Positions 31,753-44,747 are shown, counted from the first letter of the stretch. The stretch is 64,000 bases of DNA from Podospora pseudocomata (GCF_035222375.1 NC_085890.1:3162001-3226000), one strand, 5' to 3'. Numbers and translations are program-made. Notes: generated from the letters alone by a model not told the origin.

Positions 31753-34379
31753 CTACTTACTCCCCCCATGCAGCCTCCCTACACTCTCCACCGTCACCGC
31801 ATCCTTATGCCACCTCTTCGCCAAAACCCCCTCCCTAAACACCCACGCCCCCCCAATCGTCGCCCCCGGCCCCACAGTCACCAACCCAGCCACCACCAAC
31901 CCCATCACATTCCCCCACCCCTCCCTCAACATGCCCGCCTGTCTCAAATCCCAAAACAAATACCCCAACCAGACAATGTGGCTCCCAAAACCGAAAAGGT
32001 AATCCCACTTTAGAAAATTGACCGCGAACGAGGTCAAATCCCCGTAATGTCTCGGGATCCCTCCCGGGAAAAACAACCCCCAGTGTGCCGGGTCAACCCC
32101 GCCGTTTCTCCCCCATACATGTGCCGCTGCTGCTATGATACTCCCCAAGCCGATGTAAATTCGAAGAACGGGGAGGTCTTTGGTGAAGTTGTTGATCTTG
32201 TCTTGGTTGACGGTGTCGCTGAATAGTCTGGAGAGGGTGAGCATTGCCAGTGCGGTCCAGATGGGGAAGGGTTGCCAGATGAACAGCCAGGACTGGCGTT
32301 GGGGGAGGTCAGGGGAGAAGAGGAACCCGATTAGGGGGGTGAGGTAGGCGAGGAGGATGGCAGGGAGGGCGGTGTACGACCAGCGGGTGTTGGTCAGGCG
32401 CTTGTCGCGGGCGGCGAAGGATTCGATGGGGGAGAGGATGTAGTGGAGGTAGAGGTAGAAGGGGCCGATGATGCCCACGCCCATGAGTTGGCAGAGGGTG
32501 AGGAAGAGGTTGGGCCTGTGAGGGGGGTCAGTGATTGAGAAAGGGTAAGGATCTGAGGAGGAGCAAGAACCTACAGTTGCAAGATAGTAAGCGCATTCGC
32601 CCGCCGTGTCGACTCCAGCAGCCAGATCGTAAAGAAGGGCAGGCCCTCAAACAGAAAGGTGATCATATGCCGGCGGCCTTCTTCCGATGTGCCGTACATA
32701 CCCGGCACAAAGATCATATTCACCCACGCCATCGTCTCGTCAAGACTCCTCCAGCCATAAAACGACCGCAGCACCGGAACCAAAGTGTTGTCAACAGCGA
32801 TAAAACCCCCATCACGCTGCTCTTTCGCCCACTGCTCCGGCACTCCCACATTCATGATCCAAAAAGCAAGACACGACATCAAAAACAACGGCAGAGCAAA
32901 CAACGCCCTCTCGAACCTGCTCTCCCTCCTCCCATCCCCCATGGTCGGGTTGAACGGTGCGGTCACCATGAGTGATCGTTTCGGCAGCGGCAAGTAATCA
33001 ATCTTCGTCGCTCCGATCATAACGTGATGAAAAAGTTCGGCAATCAGCTCTCCAAAGTTGGGGAGCAGCCAGTTAACAAAGAATCGAGAATAAGCCGTCT
33101 GCATGCAGTGGGCTTGTGTCAAGAAGCCTGACGCGTCCACAACCGCAGCTGCCCGTGTTTCCCGTTCCTGTTGGTACTCGGCGAGCATTTTTTGGATGTC
33201 ATCCGGCGAGGGACGCAGCTGTCCCGTCCGGGCGCATTTGTCAGCCAGCTTCTTGATCCCATTGGCCAGTGCGGCTGCGCTTTCGATGGCAATGTTTCCA
33301 CCAACTCCCAAGTTGGGGGTCGACTTGTGGATGCTGTCTCCTGCGCAGGTGATTCGCCCCCAGTGCCAGAGTTTGAATCTTCCTTGTTCGATCGAGACGA
33401 GGCGGTGGACGACGGTTTTTTTCCAGAGGTCCGCGAGGGTGAGACGGTTGGGGTCTGGGCGGAGGATGAGGTCGCCGTTGCGGGCGAGGAAGGATTGGAC
33501 TTCTTGTTCGTTGAATTGTGGAATTTCGCCATGGTGGTATCTTCGGGAGAGACGCTCTCCTGCGAACCAGTACACCTTTCCCTCGTCGGCAACAATCGTC
33601 ATTCCAACACGGCCGATATTGTACGATGTATCCAGATGCCCAGACGTCAGCCCTTCCACCCCGTACGCAATGCCAAACAGCGTGTTATGGTCAGCGAACA
33701 AACCTGCCACCAAAGTCAGCTCCTCTCTCTCTGTCCCTCTTACATTTCTCCCGCTCAACTTACTCTCCCTCTCCCGTTCCACCACCCCCGCCAACTCCCA
33801 CATCCTCCCCCTCACCAAACTATTAACCCCATCACACCCCACCAGAACATCCCCCTCAAACTCCTCCCCGTCATCACAAACAACCCTCACCCCCTTGTCC
33901 AAATCATGCCTCACCTCCACCACATTCCTCCCCGTCAACAACCTGCTCTTGTCCCTGATGTTATTCACCAACCCCCGCAGCAAAACCTGCCGCTCCCCCC
34001 ACGCAGTGCAGTACCCCGTCCTCGCCAGGATCAGCTCAGTACTCCTGTCCTCGCAAATCACGCTCCCGTCTGCTCGACGGGCAGTAAGCAGGTTGATCCG
34101 CTCGGCTTCTTTCTCAATGCGGTCCCATGCCCCGAGCTGGTCGAGGATGCGCGCGCCCGAGCTGAAGATGCCGATTGAGGCGCCGACCTGGGGAGCGAGG
34201 TCGGGGCGGCGTTCGAGGAGGAGATAGGGGATGGAGGCTTGCTGGACCTGCTATCAGTGCTTTATATTGACTTGGAACGTGCGGGGAGGGAAGAATACCT
34301 CAAGCGCATTTGCTAGAGTGAGGCCAGCAACTCCGCCTCCGCAGATGAGGATGCGGAATTCGCGGTCGTCCTTTGCCAT
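31753..34379 (-). CDS. FAD-dependent monooxygenase fused to a multi-spanning membrane module, 838 aa
   Basis: Exons: 34299-34379, 32575-34247 and 31753-32515, with 51- and 59-base introns in agreeing phase. Residues 1 to about 400 are a PHBH-type flavin monooxygenase: FRILICGGGVAGLTLA (Rossmann), GCDGVNSLVR (DG motif) and CAGDSIHKSTPNLGVGGN (GD motif). The second half has many hydrophobic spans (LFALPLFLMSCLAFWIM, LTLCQLMGVGIIGPFYLYL, LPAILLAYLTPLIGFLF and others). It somewhat recalls the integral-membrane terpene cyclases that act next to such epoxidases, but I see no proof of homology. A membrane enzyme that oxidises a lipid or prenylated substrate is likely. No biosynthetic cluster surrounds it. 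Confidence 0.8.
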
Positions 34380-35100
34380 GGTGATTTGTTTGAGATGTGA
34401 TAAAAGAGGGAACACACAAGGATACGGTTCGGTGCAGGTTAGGTGACTAAGTATATGACGTGGAGAAAAGAGACATAAAGGCCGAGGCTGAGGTGAGACA
34501 AGAGGCTGGTTGGCTGGGAACATGCATGAGTTCGGGGACTAGAGACAGCCACATTATGCGTAGGGTGATAGATGGAATGTGAGATGTGACGAGCGGCAAC
34601 TGATGGTATTGCTGATAAGGCTTGAGGGAACACCATCTAGCATCAAACCTGTTTCTGTCGACGTTCTCTAGCAGGTTGAGGGTTCCGCTTGTTCGCGTAT
34701 CCCAGGTCACGGTACCCCAGCTATGTCTCACTTGATCTGGTAAAAGGCTGGCACTACTCGAGACAAATCGGATCAGCAACGAAGCTATACTATTGGTCAA
34801 GTCAAGGTCAGCCGGAAGGATGTCATTAGCTTACATGCAGAACCGGAACTTACCACCCCACAAAGGTGTTACATCCCGTCTTATGGTTATTATACTCCAG
34901 AACGTAACACCGAACAGGGCAAAGCTCAAGTTGCGAACAATCATACTCCGGGCGATTTTCCTATTATTCCAGCCAAAAACATGGTTCAAGTGCTGCGTCA
35001 CAGCAACCAGAGCCGTATTTCTTTGTGACGCCCTTCCAACCCCTCTTCCGAAACCGGCAAAAAGCCTATGCCAATCAGCCACTTCCCAACACCTAACATC
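34380..35100. other. gene-free stretch, 0.7 kb
   Basis: It holds the promoter of the leftward monooxygenase gene and the 3' flank of the leftward carboxylesterase gene. Short frames here show no family resemblance. Confidence 0.45.
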
Positions 35101-37299
35101 TCAACCCTCCAACACAGTCAACTCCACCCCCAAACTCGCACACAAACCACTCAACTCCCCAAACCCAACCATCCCCCCCCTCCCACCCCACTGCAACACC
35201 CTCGCCTTTGGCCGCCTCCAATCCACACCCTCCCACCGTCCCAACCTCTCCACCTCCCTCCTCGTCCCCTCAAACCCCCTCACCTCCAAATACCCCTTTC
35301 CAAACTCGGGCTTCCCCCACCGCGCAAACGCCCCCCAGTAATCAACCACCAACCGCTCAAAAGCAAAGTCGTTACCATCCCTATCCGGCAACCCTCCCCT
35401 AGCCTCAGTCCCAAAAACAATCATTTGCTCCCCCGCATGACACTTGTAATACTCCATATCCAAAATCCCCTTAGGGTACCCGTTGGTGCTAGGAGGTCGA
35501 CACCAATCACGGGAGTACCCCGGCATCTGGTAGGTCCGGTTGAAGACAAAATAGTACGTGTCTTTGAAGGTGCCGTGGCGGGAGGCGCTGTAGGCTTTGG
35601 CGAGGGAGGGGCAGGTGAAGATTAACGAGGAGAGAAGGGAGATGGTGCTGTTGAGTATGGCGGCTTCGTTGTTTTGGAGGGCGAGAGTGCTCGCCGGGAG
35701 GGAGAACAGGGAGGTGGAGTTGGCGGGGAGGCCAAAGTGCTTCTGGGCGACGGTGTTGAAGTACTGGATGAAGGTTGCGTTGGGGGCCGGGGGGTCGTCA
35801 ATCATGACGCCGACTTCGTCGCGGGTGATGCCTAGCATGACGGGAATCTTGGAGGCCAGAGTGGAGGTGAAGTTGAGGGTTGGGGTGGTGAGGTAGAGAC
35901 CGTCTTGGACGATACCGCTGGTTTCGTGAGCAAAGACACAAGAAGAATGGAAGCGGAATAGTGGACTTACTAGGCGTTGGTCGGCAGATTGACGAGGTCG
36001 AAGCCGCTTAGCTTTCCGAGACAGGCAACTTTGTCTTCTGCATCCAAACAGCCGGCGTCTTTCAACACGTTCTTGGTGGTCGTCTCAAAGTTGTGGGCCA
36101 GTGTGTCGTAGAAAATGGCAGGGGTGACAGGCTTTTCCGGGCTTGGGTATCCATCTGGGTTGGACTGTAGGATAGCACGGTGAAATAGACCCTTTGCCTT
36201 TGGCGAGCTGAGGACGACATGAGTGCCCAAAGCACCTGCAGACTCTCCGAATAAGGTCACTTTGTTCGGGTCACCGCCAAAGTACTTGATGTACTTGTTG
36301 ACCCACTCCAAGGCAGTAATCATGTCTGAGATGGCGTAGTTTCCCTTGTGGACATCATCATTCAGGTTCAAGAAACCAAGCGAGCCGACGCGGTAGTTGA
36401 CAGACACCACCACGACATCGCCCCTGGAGGCAAGGTTGGTTCCATCCGTGTTTGGATTCTTTCCAGAACCGGATGTCAAGCCTCCGCCGTAGAGATATAG
36501 CATGACAGGTTTCAACTGTTTCTTGGCATCTTGGCCGGCCATACGCGGCAGGTAAGGCGTCCAGACATTGGCAAACAGGCAGTCCTCGCTGCTGCCACTG
36601 GTGACTTCGCCGATGGGTTGCGAGCAGTCTGCTCCGGCCTTGGTGGCGTCAATCTCGCCGTCCTCTCCGTAATTGGCGACTTTGGAGTAGGTGAACCGCC
36701 TCGGTGGGTCGGCAAAGCGCAGGCCGCGGAACTTCCAGGCGTGTAGGTCACGGTAACCGGTCACCAGTTTCGAACCAACAAACTGCTGGACTTGCCAGTT
36801 GGATTGGGTGTCATCGACGGTCTGGTTGGACACTCGGGCTGACTGGGAACAGAGGGTAGGTAACTCGGTGGAGCAATCAACATTGCGAGTCTTGCCTGTG
36901 GCATCAATGGCCCGACACTTATCAGAGTTGGGGTTGCTCTTGGAAACCCAGTAGAGCTGGTCCCGTGGGACCACTCCAAGGTATGCTTGATAGGGCAATG
37001 ACCTCGCCAACGTGGTGGTGAATTTGGACTTCTTAGGGTCCCATGTCTCTTCTCCGAGCAGCTGACAGGCCATGGCGGCGGCATAGTTGGGACTGGGCTG
37101 GTTGATGAGGATGGCGGCGGACTTGTCATTTTCGGCACCTATTCGGGTGTCAGTGATATTACTCTCCATCTTGATCCGACAAGACCTCACCGTCAAGATT
37201 GTTCTGTGACAGTATGGTCAAACCACCCCCGGTGAACAGACACTGTGCCCCCGGGGCCAGAGCCGTGGCCAGAAATATGATTGTCGTTGACCAACGCAT
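35101..37299 (-). CDS. secreted type-B carboxylesterase, 697 aa
   Basis: Exons: 37191-37299, 35971-37138 and 35101-35917, with 52- and 53-base introns in phase. The start at 37299 gives a signal peptide, MRWSTTIIFLATALAPGAQC. About 120 residues with several cysteines precede the esterase fold. Family marks are SEDCLFANVWTP, the oxyanion-hole region YLYGGGLTSGSG, the nucleophile motif VTLFGESAGALGTH, and a late KCHAGEQMIVFG that would supply the catalytic His. N-glycosylation sites are frequent. It should hydrolyse esters outside the cell or in the secretory path; the substrate is unknown. Codon ending in the last exon switches from C to G/T near 35550. Confidence 0.88.
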
Positions 37300-39360
37300 C
37301 TTTGAAGCTGATGGCTTGGTACAGGTTTCGTGGCCGGGTGAGTCGAGGTGGAGGTCTGACATCTCGGTGTCAACCTCGACATTTTATGTCGATGAAATGA
37401 CAGGGGGTTCATTCCTTTTCGGCCGGGAGGGCCGAGGCGGACACCGGAGGTGCGGGTTGGGGAGATGCAAGTACGTGATCTGAACATATTGGTGACAAAT
37501 TAGCCGATAGTTGCCCCACGACTCGGCCCGTCTACGCGAACCTCTTGATTGTCCGCCAGTCTAATTGCAAAAGCTTCTCTTCTCCTCAAGTGTGGTAGAT
37601 GGACCCTTGGCGATGTTCCGAGAGCCTGGTTTGGAGTGTGTGTTTCTGGGACTTCATCTCCACCTCGGGCATAGGCTTTTCGGTGTGGTTGCAAGGTTTC
37701 TCTCCATGGTGTTGCCGTTAGGTGTCCCCCATGGTACGGGCTAATATCTGAAAAGAGGAAAGCCACACATTAGAGGGGCAAAACAACTAATAAGGCTGGT
37801 ACCAGAGAAACATGACGTATGATGTAGATGGAGTTTGCTTCTGATACTAACACACTGGCGGAGGGGCGGGATGGCCCGTCGATACGGCGCCATGTTCGAT
37901 CAGATGGAGCCGGGGTTCGGAAGAGCAGCCGTTGGTGCCAAGGAGCGAGCATCCAGCGGTTCCAAAGTTCCACGAAAGGGTCCAGATTCCAAGAACCAGG
38001 TTGATGCCCCGAGGAGAAACAATTGACCGCCTTTTTGCGGGGGAGGGTGGCGGTTCAGTTCATGCATCCCGTTCTCGTAATGCGCATCCGACATATCCCA
38101 CGGGCAGGGCAAGAGGTCGAGCAGAGCAGAGCGGGAGTGGGGTGTTGGGTATTAGATAACGATATGGTGTTGGTTGCAGGGCAGTGCTGCAATGTTTCCC
38201 GCACAGACCACCGTCTACAGCAGCATAATCCCTGAGGCGGCCCAATTAGGGGATTCCGCTGCCCCGGAGGCATGCGCTAGCGCACAAACCATGCAGCACC
38301 TTCAGTGCCCAGTCGAGATCGCATCTCAGCGTCCTCCAAACCACGTTTCGCACACGTTTTTGTGGCGCACTACACCCGGAACTACTGATTGCTTTTTACG
38401 AGCTCGCTGCAGCATCATGTCACCACATGCTGGCCATCTTATCTCAGTCAGGCAGGTGTCCAAGACAAGGAGACAAAGACTCGCCTTGCCATTTGACACT
38501 CGGACTTATACACAGCATTGCCAAGCCAGACGGATGGTGCCAAGACTACGACGACGTTTCTTGGAAACGCACGAACCATATTTCGAACGTCTGGAATTCC
38601 GCTCTGGCCTATCTCAACGCATGAAATGCCTCGGTGCTTACCTACCACATGGCACTCGAACGCGCCCTTCCACTCCTTCACTGCTGCATCGGCCCCTCTT
38701 TTCCCGCCCGTCTTCTCCTCTCTGGGCTTCCCCCTTCCCCCCCGCGCGCAACAATGTTTGACAGTTTCTGTCAAAGTCAAATCAGAGTCAGAGAAATGAT
38801 CGGCCGAGTGGGCCCGCGGTCGGACAGGCGGAGGAATAGCCTAATGAAGGAGTGTTACATCCACTGCACTTTTGGCCTGCAGTGCTCTTCGAGAACCTGT
38901 CTCATGTCATCCGTTGAACCCTGCCACCAGCCGCCCGCAGAAAGAAAGGGAGCCTCTCGGTGAAGATGCCGTTCCCAGCGAAGCTCCCCTTGGCCCGCAC
39001 GTGGCCGGAGAGATACCCCGGGTTTTATCTGCTGCTTGGTTTGCTTGCTTGCCTGTGGATTCCCGTTGGTTTTATATAACCCTCCGTGTCTGCAGTCTGG
39101 ACCTCTAGACCTCTGGACCTCCTCCATCTGATGTCGACTGCCCGCTCACCAGTCACCAGAGGCAAATTGCCAACGTTAAATCGACGTCACGCAGCATCCG
39201 AAATCGGGTAAGACGGGCGGCTGTGCTCCAGATTGACCTTGCCTCGCGGAGCACTTGGGTCATCACAATGTCAAAATAACGACGGGCCTCGAACAAACCT
39301 TTTACCTTTCACCACCAACAAATAACCGCCGATTGAGGAGGAGCATCATCACCAGCAATC
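37300..39360. other. gene-free stretch, 2.1 kb, divergent promoters
   Basis: Only small unrelated frames are open. There is a GACCTCT-type short tandem repeat near 39098-39122 and CA-rich leader sequence just before the next gene. No RNA gene or transposon is seen. Confidence 0.4.
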
Positions 39361-39798
39361 ATGGGACAAAAGCAATCCAGTGTGCCGGTGGGTCTTTGAT
39401 CCGATATCTTCTTCAATCTTCGCGCCCTCATGACTAACATTGTCTCTCAGGCAACCTTTTTCTGCCCCAACACGGGCGAGGAGCTCGAGAACCCTCTCGG
39501 CCTCTGCACCCACTGCCAGGCCGCCCACGACATCATCTGGCAGTCTGTCTTCATATGCCCCAATACAGGCTACAGAATAGACACTCTTTCTCGACGACCC
39601 GACAAAGAATGCCCCTCTTGCTTTCAGATGCACCAGCCATACAGCAAGCGAGTCTACATCTGTCCAGTCACCGGCGCCCAAATCCCACATCCCAAAGAGA
39701 CGGGCGGGAAATGCCAAAAGTGCAAACGTAGCCACGAAGACAACTCGACGCCCATGACCAGCAAGGAGGCCGTGATGGCGAGGGGCCTGAGAGATTGA
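39361..39798 (+). CDS. small CPxTG zinc-ribbon protein with possible myristoylation signal, 124 aa
   Basis: Exon 1 is only 27 bases (39361-39387, encoding MGQKQSSVP). After a 63-base intron (GTGGGT...GACTAAC...TCTCAG), exon 2 runs 39451-39798. The protein has three repeats opening F/Y-x-C-P-x-T-G (FFCPNTGEE, FICPNTGYR, YICPVTGAQ), each followed by a C-x-x-C pair (CTHC, CPSC, CQKC). This spacing suggests three zinc ribbons. MGQKQSS fits the N-myristoylation pattern (Gly2, Ser6). I do not recognise a named family. The tiny first exon would easily be missed, and without it the initiator is lost. Confidence 0.75.
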
Positions 39799-40890
39799 AT
39801 CAAATACGTCACCAATACCTCACTCCGGACTGTTGAGGGGGAAGTCGATCTGATGCCAACACCCAAGCGCAGAGCTTATTTGTGATCAGGAGGCGACAGG
39901 ACCCAGGACGAGACCTTTTTCTTTTGTTTTCTCCCGATACCCACTACTTTTCTATGTACTTGTCAACATTCATGTGTATTTTATTGGCATCTCTGGAAAC
40001 GATATTCGGGAGCAGTTGTGCACGATACCCTCAGGATGACCGTTTCTTTTTTGGGAAATGAAATTGGATACTTGATCTTTTTGGCTCTCGAACATTCAGT
40101 GTGAACTGTCGTTGGTCGGATTTACTGCCGATGCTTTGGAATGCTCTGGCCGCACTGTTGATGAGCACGAAGGCCGGACATGTTACAATACACTGACAAC
40201 CGAGTGGGCAGCGTCTTATATTTGAATGCAACATGCCACTGCCATCAGCTTTCAGGTTCAGAGGTCATGCAGGTCCAGCCTGGTCAGGGCAGAATATGGA
40301 GACAAAATCGCTCGAGTCAAGCGACAGAGTGCAACCTCGATATTAGCCTGCCTTCTTGCTACTCGACAAAACGGATCCCTCCGATATTGCTTTCGGCGGG
40401 GAATCGTTTAGCCATAAATTCTACCTCGCACAACCTCCGCAACATACCCATATGCGAGCCAATGCCGTAACGTCGTGCTATATTTATATCCCGTCTTCAC
40501 CCCGATACCCTCTGCCGAGCACGAGGCAGCCCAGCCCGGGGCCGTTACCAAACACTGAGCTGACAATTCGTAAAGTGCAAGCAGACCATCAACGCTGGTA
40601 ACCATGGGTGTCTGTCGGTGCGGTGCAACATGTTGATTTTGCGGGTGGCTGATGATGGTATAGCTCCGGTAAGATGGCCGGAACCCGGTGGTCTGCAGGT
40701 TGAACCCGGATATGCTATAAGACTGGATGATCAGCTTCTTATTGTCTCACATAAGTGAGTTCTTCACCTACCACATCCCGCTCCCAACCCGGTAGATCAA
40801 TTCCGACCCTTTGGAACTCGTTTGCCAAGGTATCCATGTAAGTGCAAGATGTCGATCGTATGCTGTAGGGGTTCCCACCGTTCACTAACA
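39799..40890. other. gene-free stretch, 1.1 kb
   Basis: It holds the 3' region of the zinc-ribbon gene and the promoter of the LysM gene. No gene is seen. Confidence 0.45.
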
Positions 40891-42393
40891 ATGAAACGCG
40901 GCTTCTCGACCGTAGTCAGACGTGCAATGCTTTCTACGGCGATCTTCAGGGGCCTCCTGGTCTCTGCTCTGGCTGTTGCGGGGGCTTCGGCAGAATGTAC
41001 TCGATTCATCGAGGCCTATGAGGGAGACACATGTGCCATCCTGGCTGAGATCGCCGGCATCACCGTGACTCAGTTCCTCCGGTCCAATCCTTCAGTGACG
41101 AGCTGTTCGCAGCTGGTTACTGGTGGTTTATATTGCATCGAGGGAATTGCCGACAGTGGCCCTACAGCTTCGGCATCACGGACGACATCTGCTGCCCCTA
41201 CCTCTTCTTCTCCGGTACGCCTCACCGTCAGCCAGGATGGCACTTGTGGCTCGGGCGTGACCTGCACCGGATCGAGCTTCGGAAACTGCTGCTCGCAATT
41301 TGGCTTTTGCGGTAGTTCGGCTGATTACTGCTTGTCAGATGGCTGCCAAAGAGGTTTTGGCTCTTGCGGTGCCGGCGGTATCTCTTCTGCCAGCAGTGCT
41401 CCCATCACGCCGGGGCCTACCGCTTCAGTCACTGTCACTGTCACGTCCGTTGTAGCCGTCACCCGCACTTCGATCGTCTCCCAGACCAACACAGCTACTG
41501 TTACGACCACTGTACCACAGACGGTCGTTGCTACCAGGACCATCACCAACACCGTTCCGGCCACGGCCTTTACAACCCAGACAGTTCGCGTCACCTCCAC
41601 CACTACTCTCACCACTGGTGCCACCGCCATTGTGACCCGAACGGTCGACCTCACCTTGACTAGCATCGTAACACGCACAGCCACAGTTCCAGTCACCGCC
41701 ACGCTAACAACAGTCATCACCAACCTGGTGGAGGTCACCGTCACGTCAACCAGATCCTCCACGACCACGACAACAACCACGAGAACAGTTCAGACTGTCG
41801 TACCGGTAACGCAGACACTGACAACTATTCTAACCAGTGTCTCAGTCTCGACCAGGGTGTTGACCAGCACGGCAATTGTCACAAGCGGGACATGCGGAAC
41901 GCCGACGACAAGAGCGCCAGCTACGACGACAACCCCGAGTGGAAGTCGGCCAACGCTACCCGGAACACCCAGTAACTGTGAGTGAAATGAGAAACTCAGG
42001 CAGGATGAGACATGGAATTTCTTTGGCTTGGCGTGAGGAAGATGCTCCTGAAAAAACGTCTACTGACCACCTCCTCTTCGGCATTATCATAGGCAAGAAC
42101 TTGGCCGTCATTACCCTGAACGACACTTGCCGCAGCTTGGCCTCGAGGGCGAATTTGACACTGCTTCAGTTGTATGTTCCCCCTGCTTTGCGGATCAAAA
42201 GAAAGAGCAAACAGGCTAATGACAGTAAAACAGCTACGACCTCAACCCATCCGTAAGTCGCGAACCCTTAGGTGGCGAAGATGACCTCAACCGCTACTGC
42301 ACACCCGAATTCATCGACCTCTTGCTGAGCGGCCTCTGTCAGATCAACTGTGACCAATTGTGGGAGGGGTATTATGTGTGCGTGGGGAGATAA
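40891..42393 (+). CDS. secreted LysM - chitin-binding type 1 - LysM protein, 441 aa
   Basis: Exons: 40891-41977, 42093-42171 and 42234-42393. The 62-base second intron has perfect signals and phase. A basic leader and signal peptide (GLLVSALAVAGASA) precede LysM 1 (CTRFIEAYEGDTC... to GGLYCIEG). A CBM18/hevein-like domain follows: DGTCGSGVTCTG, GNCCSQFGFCG, DYC, GCQ. About 180 residues of Thr/Val-rich stalk come next. LysM 2 (TLNDTCRSLASRANLTLLQFY, then DLNPSV and YYVCVG) is encoded by the last three exon parts. It should bind chitin at the cell wall, for protection or to hide chitin from hosts or rivals. ATG 40927 is an alternative start. Confidence 0.85.
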
Positions 42394-42590
42394 GTAGACC
42401 AAGTCCCAGACCGGGGGCGGGGGGGAGAATAGCGGGGGTGTCTTGGATTTGATAAAATATGATGGGTGAATTTATGCGACCATATGACCACGGGTATGAT
42501 ATCCAAGTTGTGATGAATACAAAACCTCACCTCCCAATCCCAAACGCCTCGCTATAACACAGATCCAAATCTTCAATATTCATGCCATGG

Positions 42591-44144
42591 TCACCCCGTC
42601 AAAACAGGCGAAGTCGACACCCTCCCCACATACTCCCAACTCCTCGGCCTCCCGCTCGAAAACCGCCACTCATGGATATTGCCATTCACCATGCCAAACA
42701 CCCTCTTTTCCGGATTCCCAGTGATAGCGGTAAACCGCACCTCGCCCTTCTGATCCCCCAACCCAGCCGGATCATCCTCCTCTCTCGCCAACGTCCATTT
42801 GTTTCCGGCCAACCCATCCAACGTCCTCACCCCGAGCCTCCTCCCCCCATCCTCCAACGTCACAATCATCTGATTCACCAAGTCGTACGAAAACGCCGCC
42901 ATGTTATGCGAAGCCGGAGTAGAGGGCATGTCCCCCAATGAATCACTCTCTGTTCAATGTCAGCTTTCCCTCTCAACCCAATCAGTCCACCAAAAAAAAA
43001 AAAAAGAAAAAAGAAATCACTCACCCTCCCCAAAACCCCCAACCATCTCCTTCCCCGCCGTCCACCCCTTTAATTCCCTCCCCCCCTCAGGCACAAACAC
43101 CACCCTCCAATAAATATCACTAACATTAAACCCCCCCTCCCCACCAGCCCTCACCAAACTCACCAGCCCCAGTTCCGTCCCCTCCCTCCCCTTGCCCACC
43201 TCAAACCCCCTCATAACCTTCATGTTGAAAACCCTCACCGTTCCCTCTCCGTCTTGATAACCAACCGCACTAGGCGGAAAAAGCCATTTACAATCCTCCC
43301 CAGTCCCGCACTGCGGTCTCAAAACCTGAAAGTTTTTGTTTTCCCTCCCCACCGTCAGTATAGCATCCCCCTGCCCCACACCACCATGTCGCCAGTTCTT
43401 CATGGTAACATCCGAAGTGACGAATTGGTGGAGGACGTGGTCGGTGGTGAGGACCATGACGCCGGCTTGAAAGGCTGGGTTGGTGTACACGTATGCTGAG
43501 ATGGGTGTGCCGGGCAGGAGGTCGTAGGTTGAGGGGAGGAGGGCGGAGAGGGAGTATGTTGTCCAGATGCGGGCGGTGGAGTTCCAGATGGACACCAAAA
43601 GGGAGTTGGAGGGGGGTGGGAGTTGGGAGTAGACGTGGAGGTGGACGATGCTTGTTTTGGGGTCGGTGTAGTTTGCTGAGGCGAGGGAGGAGAGGGGGGA
43701 GATGTTGGAGGGGAGGGCGGTGAGGTTGATGGAGGGTTGGGATGGTGGTGGTGCTGGTGGGGAGTTGTCGGTGGCGTTGGGGGAGAGGGAGTCGTCAATG
43801 TTGATCTCTTGGGAGGGAGGGGATTTTCGTTGGGAGATTGTCACGCCGAGGGCTATGCCCACGATGGCAACAATGAGAATGACCGCGCCGATTATGGACA
43901 GGATGAAAATGGTTTTTCGCTTCAGGCCGAGGATGCGTCGTTCTGGAGGTTCTTTGGCCGAGGTTGTGTCGATGCTGCTTTCGAGGCTTTGAACATTGGC
44001 GTAGGCAAGGTATTTGGCCGTCTCTCCGCTTCGCTCGACCGCCTGGGGAGCATCCTCCGCGACTACCTCGGGGAAGTCATGCTGTCGGTGAACCGCCTCG
44101 GGCAGATCGGAGTACTGGAGATTTGGCAGCGCCATTGCCATCAT
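42591..44144 (-). CDS. single-span membrane protein with lectin-like propeller ectodomain, 492 aa
   Basis: Exon 1 is 43025-44144 and exon 2 is 42591-42949. The 75-base intron holds a long T run on the coding strand. Residues 1-78 are cytosolic. One strong span (TIFILSIIGAVILIVAIVGI) makes it a type II membrane protein. A Pro/Ser linker is followed by repeated W/Y-containing strands (SIVHLHVY, LLVSIWNSTARIW, DIYWRVVFVPEG, GNIHEWRF) that look like a six-bladed fucose-lectin-type propeller. The exact family is not certain. Carbohydrate binding on the outer face or in the secretory lumen is plausible. Codons end in C in the first half and in G/T after about 43400. Confidence 0.7.
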
Positions 44145-44747
44145 CAATTAATTCTCCGTCTTTCCAGGTCATGTGCGGGAAAGAATGAGGGTGAAACTGA
44201 TCAGACCAGACGGAAAAGAGAAGCTGGGGGAGAGAAAAAAAAAGATCAGCGACCGACCCTCCACCAGAATTATTCCCTGTTTTGTGCGATGATAATCCTC
44301 TCCCAAACCCTTGGACGGGACCCCCCAAAGCAAACAACAGTATAACATAGAAAAACGCCAACCAACGGAGAAGCGCGTTTGCTTGCCTCGGCAGCCGCTT
44401 CCGCGCCCCTTCAATGCAGGCTTGGGCCGAGGGGAATAGAGGGGCCGCGCTTCTCATGACCTTGTGGTTGGCCGCTTATTGTAGTGATCTCCTGCCAAGA
44501 CATGTCCCAGTGAGGCGCGGCTACCAATGTCCACGTTGTCTTGTTGTACAGACCATTTCCACGACCCCCCTCCCCACTGGGTATGTCCTGTTGTACAGAC
44601 CTCGTGCCGGATACCGATCACTCATCATTTCCCCAAGGGCCATGCATACAGGTGAAACAGTTGGTGGCAACTAATACGCTGGAAAACGACACCATATATG
44701 TACACATAACCCCTTCAACACCCAGTTACACACGAAGGAAGGTTTTC
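44145..44747. other. gene-free stretch, 0.6 kb
   Basis: It holds the promoter of the propeller gene and the 3' flank of the P450 gene, with an A/G-rich tract near 44220-44255. No gene is seen. Confidence 0.45.

Noticed and set aside
33103-34227. Long plus-strand frames across the monooxygenase gene
   Set aside because: They are antisense shadows of a GC-rich exon whose minus-strand frame has clear FAD motifs.
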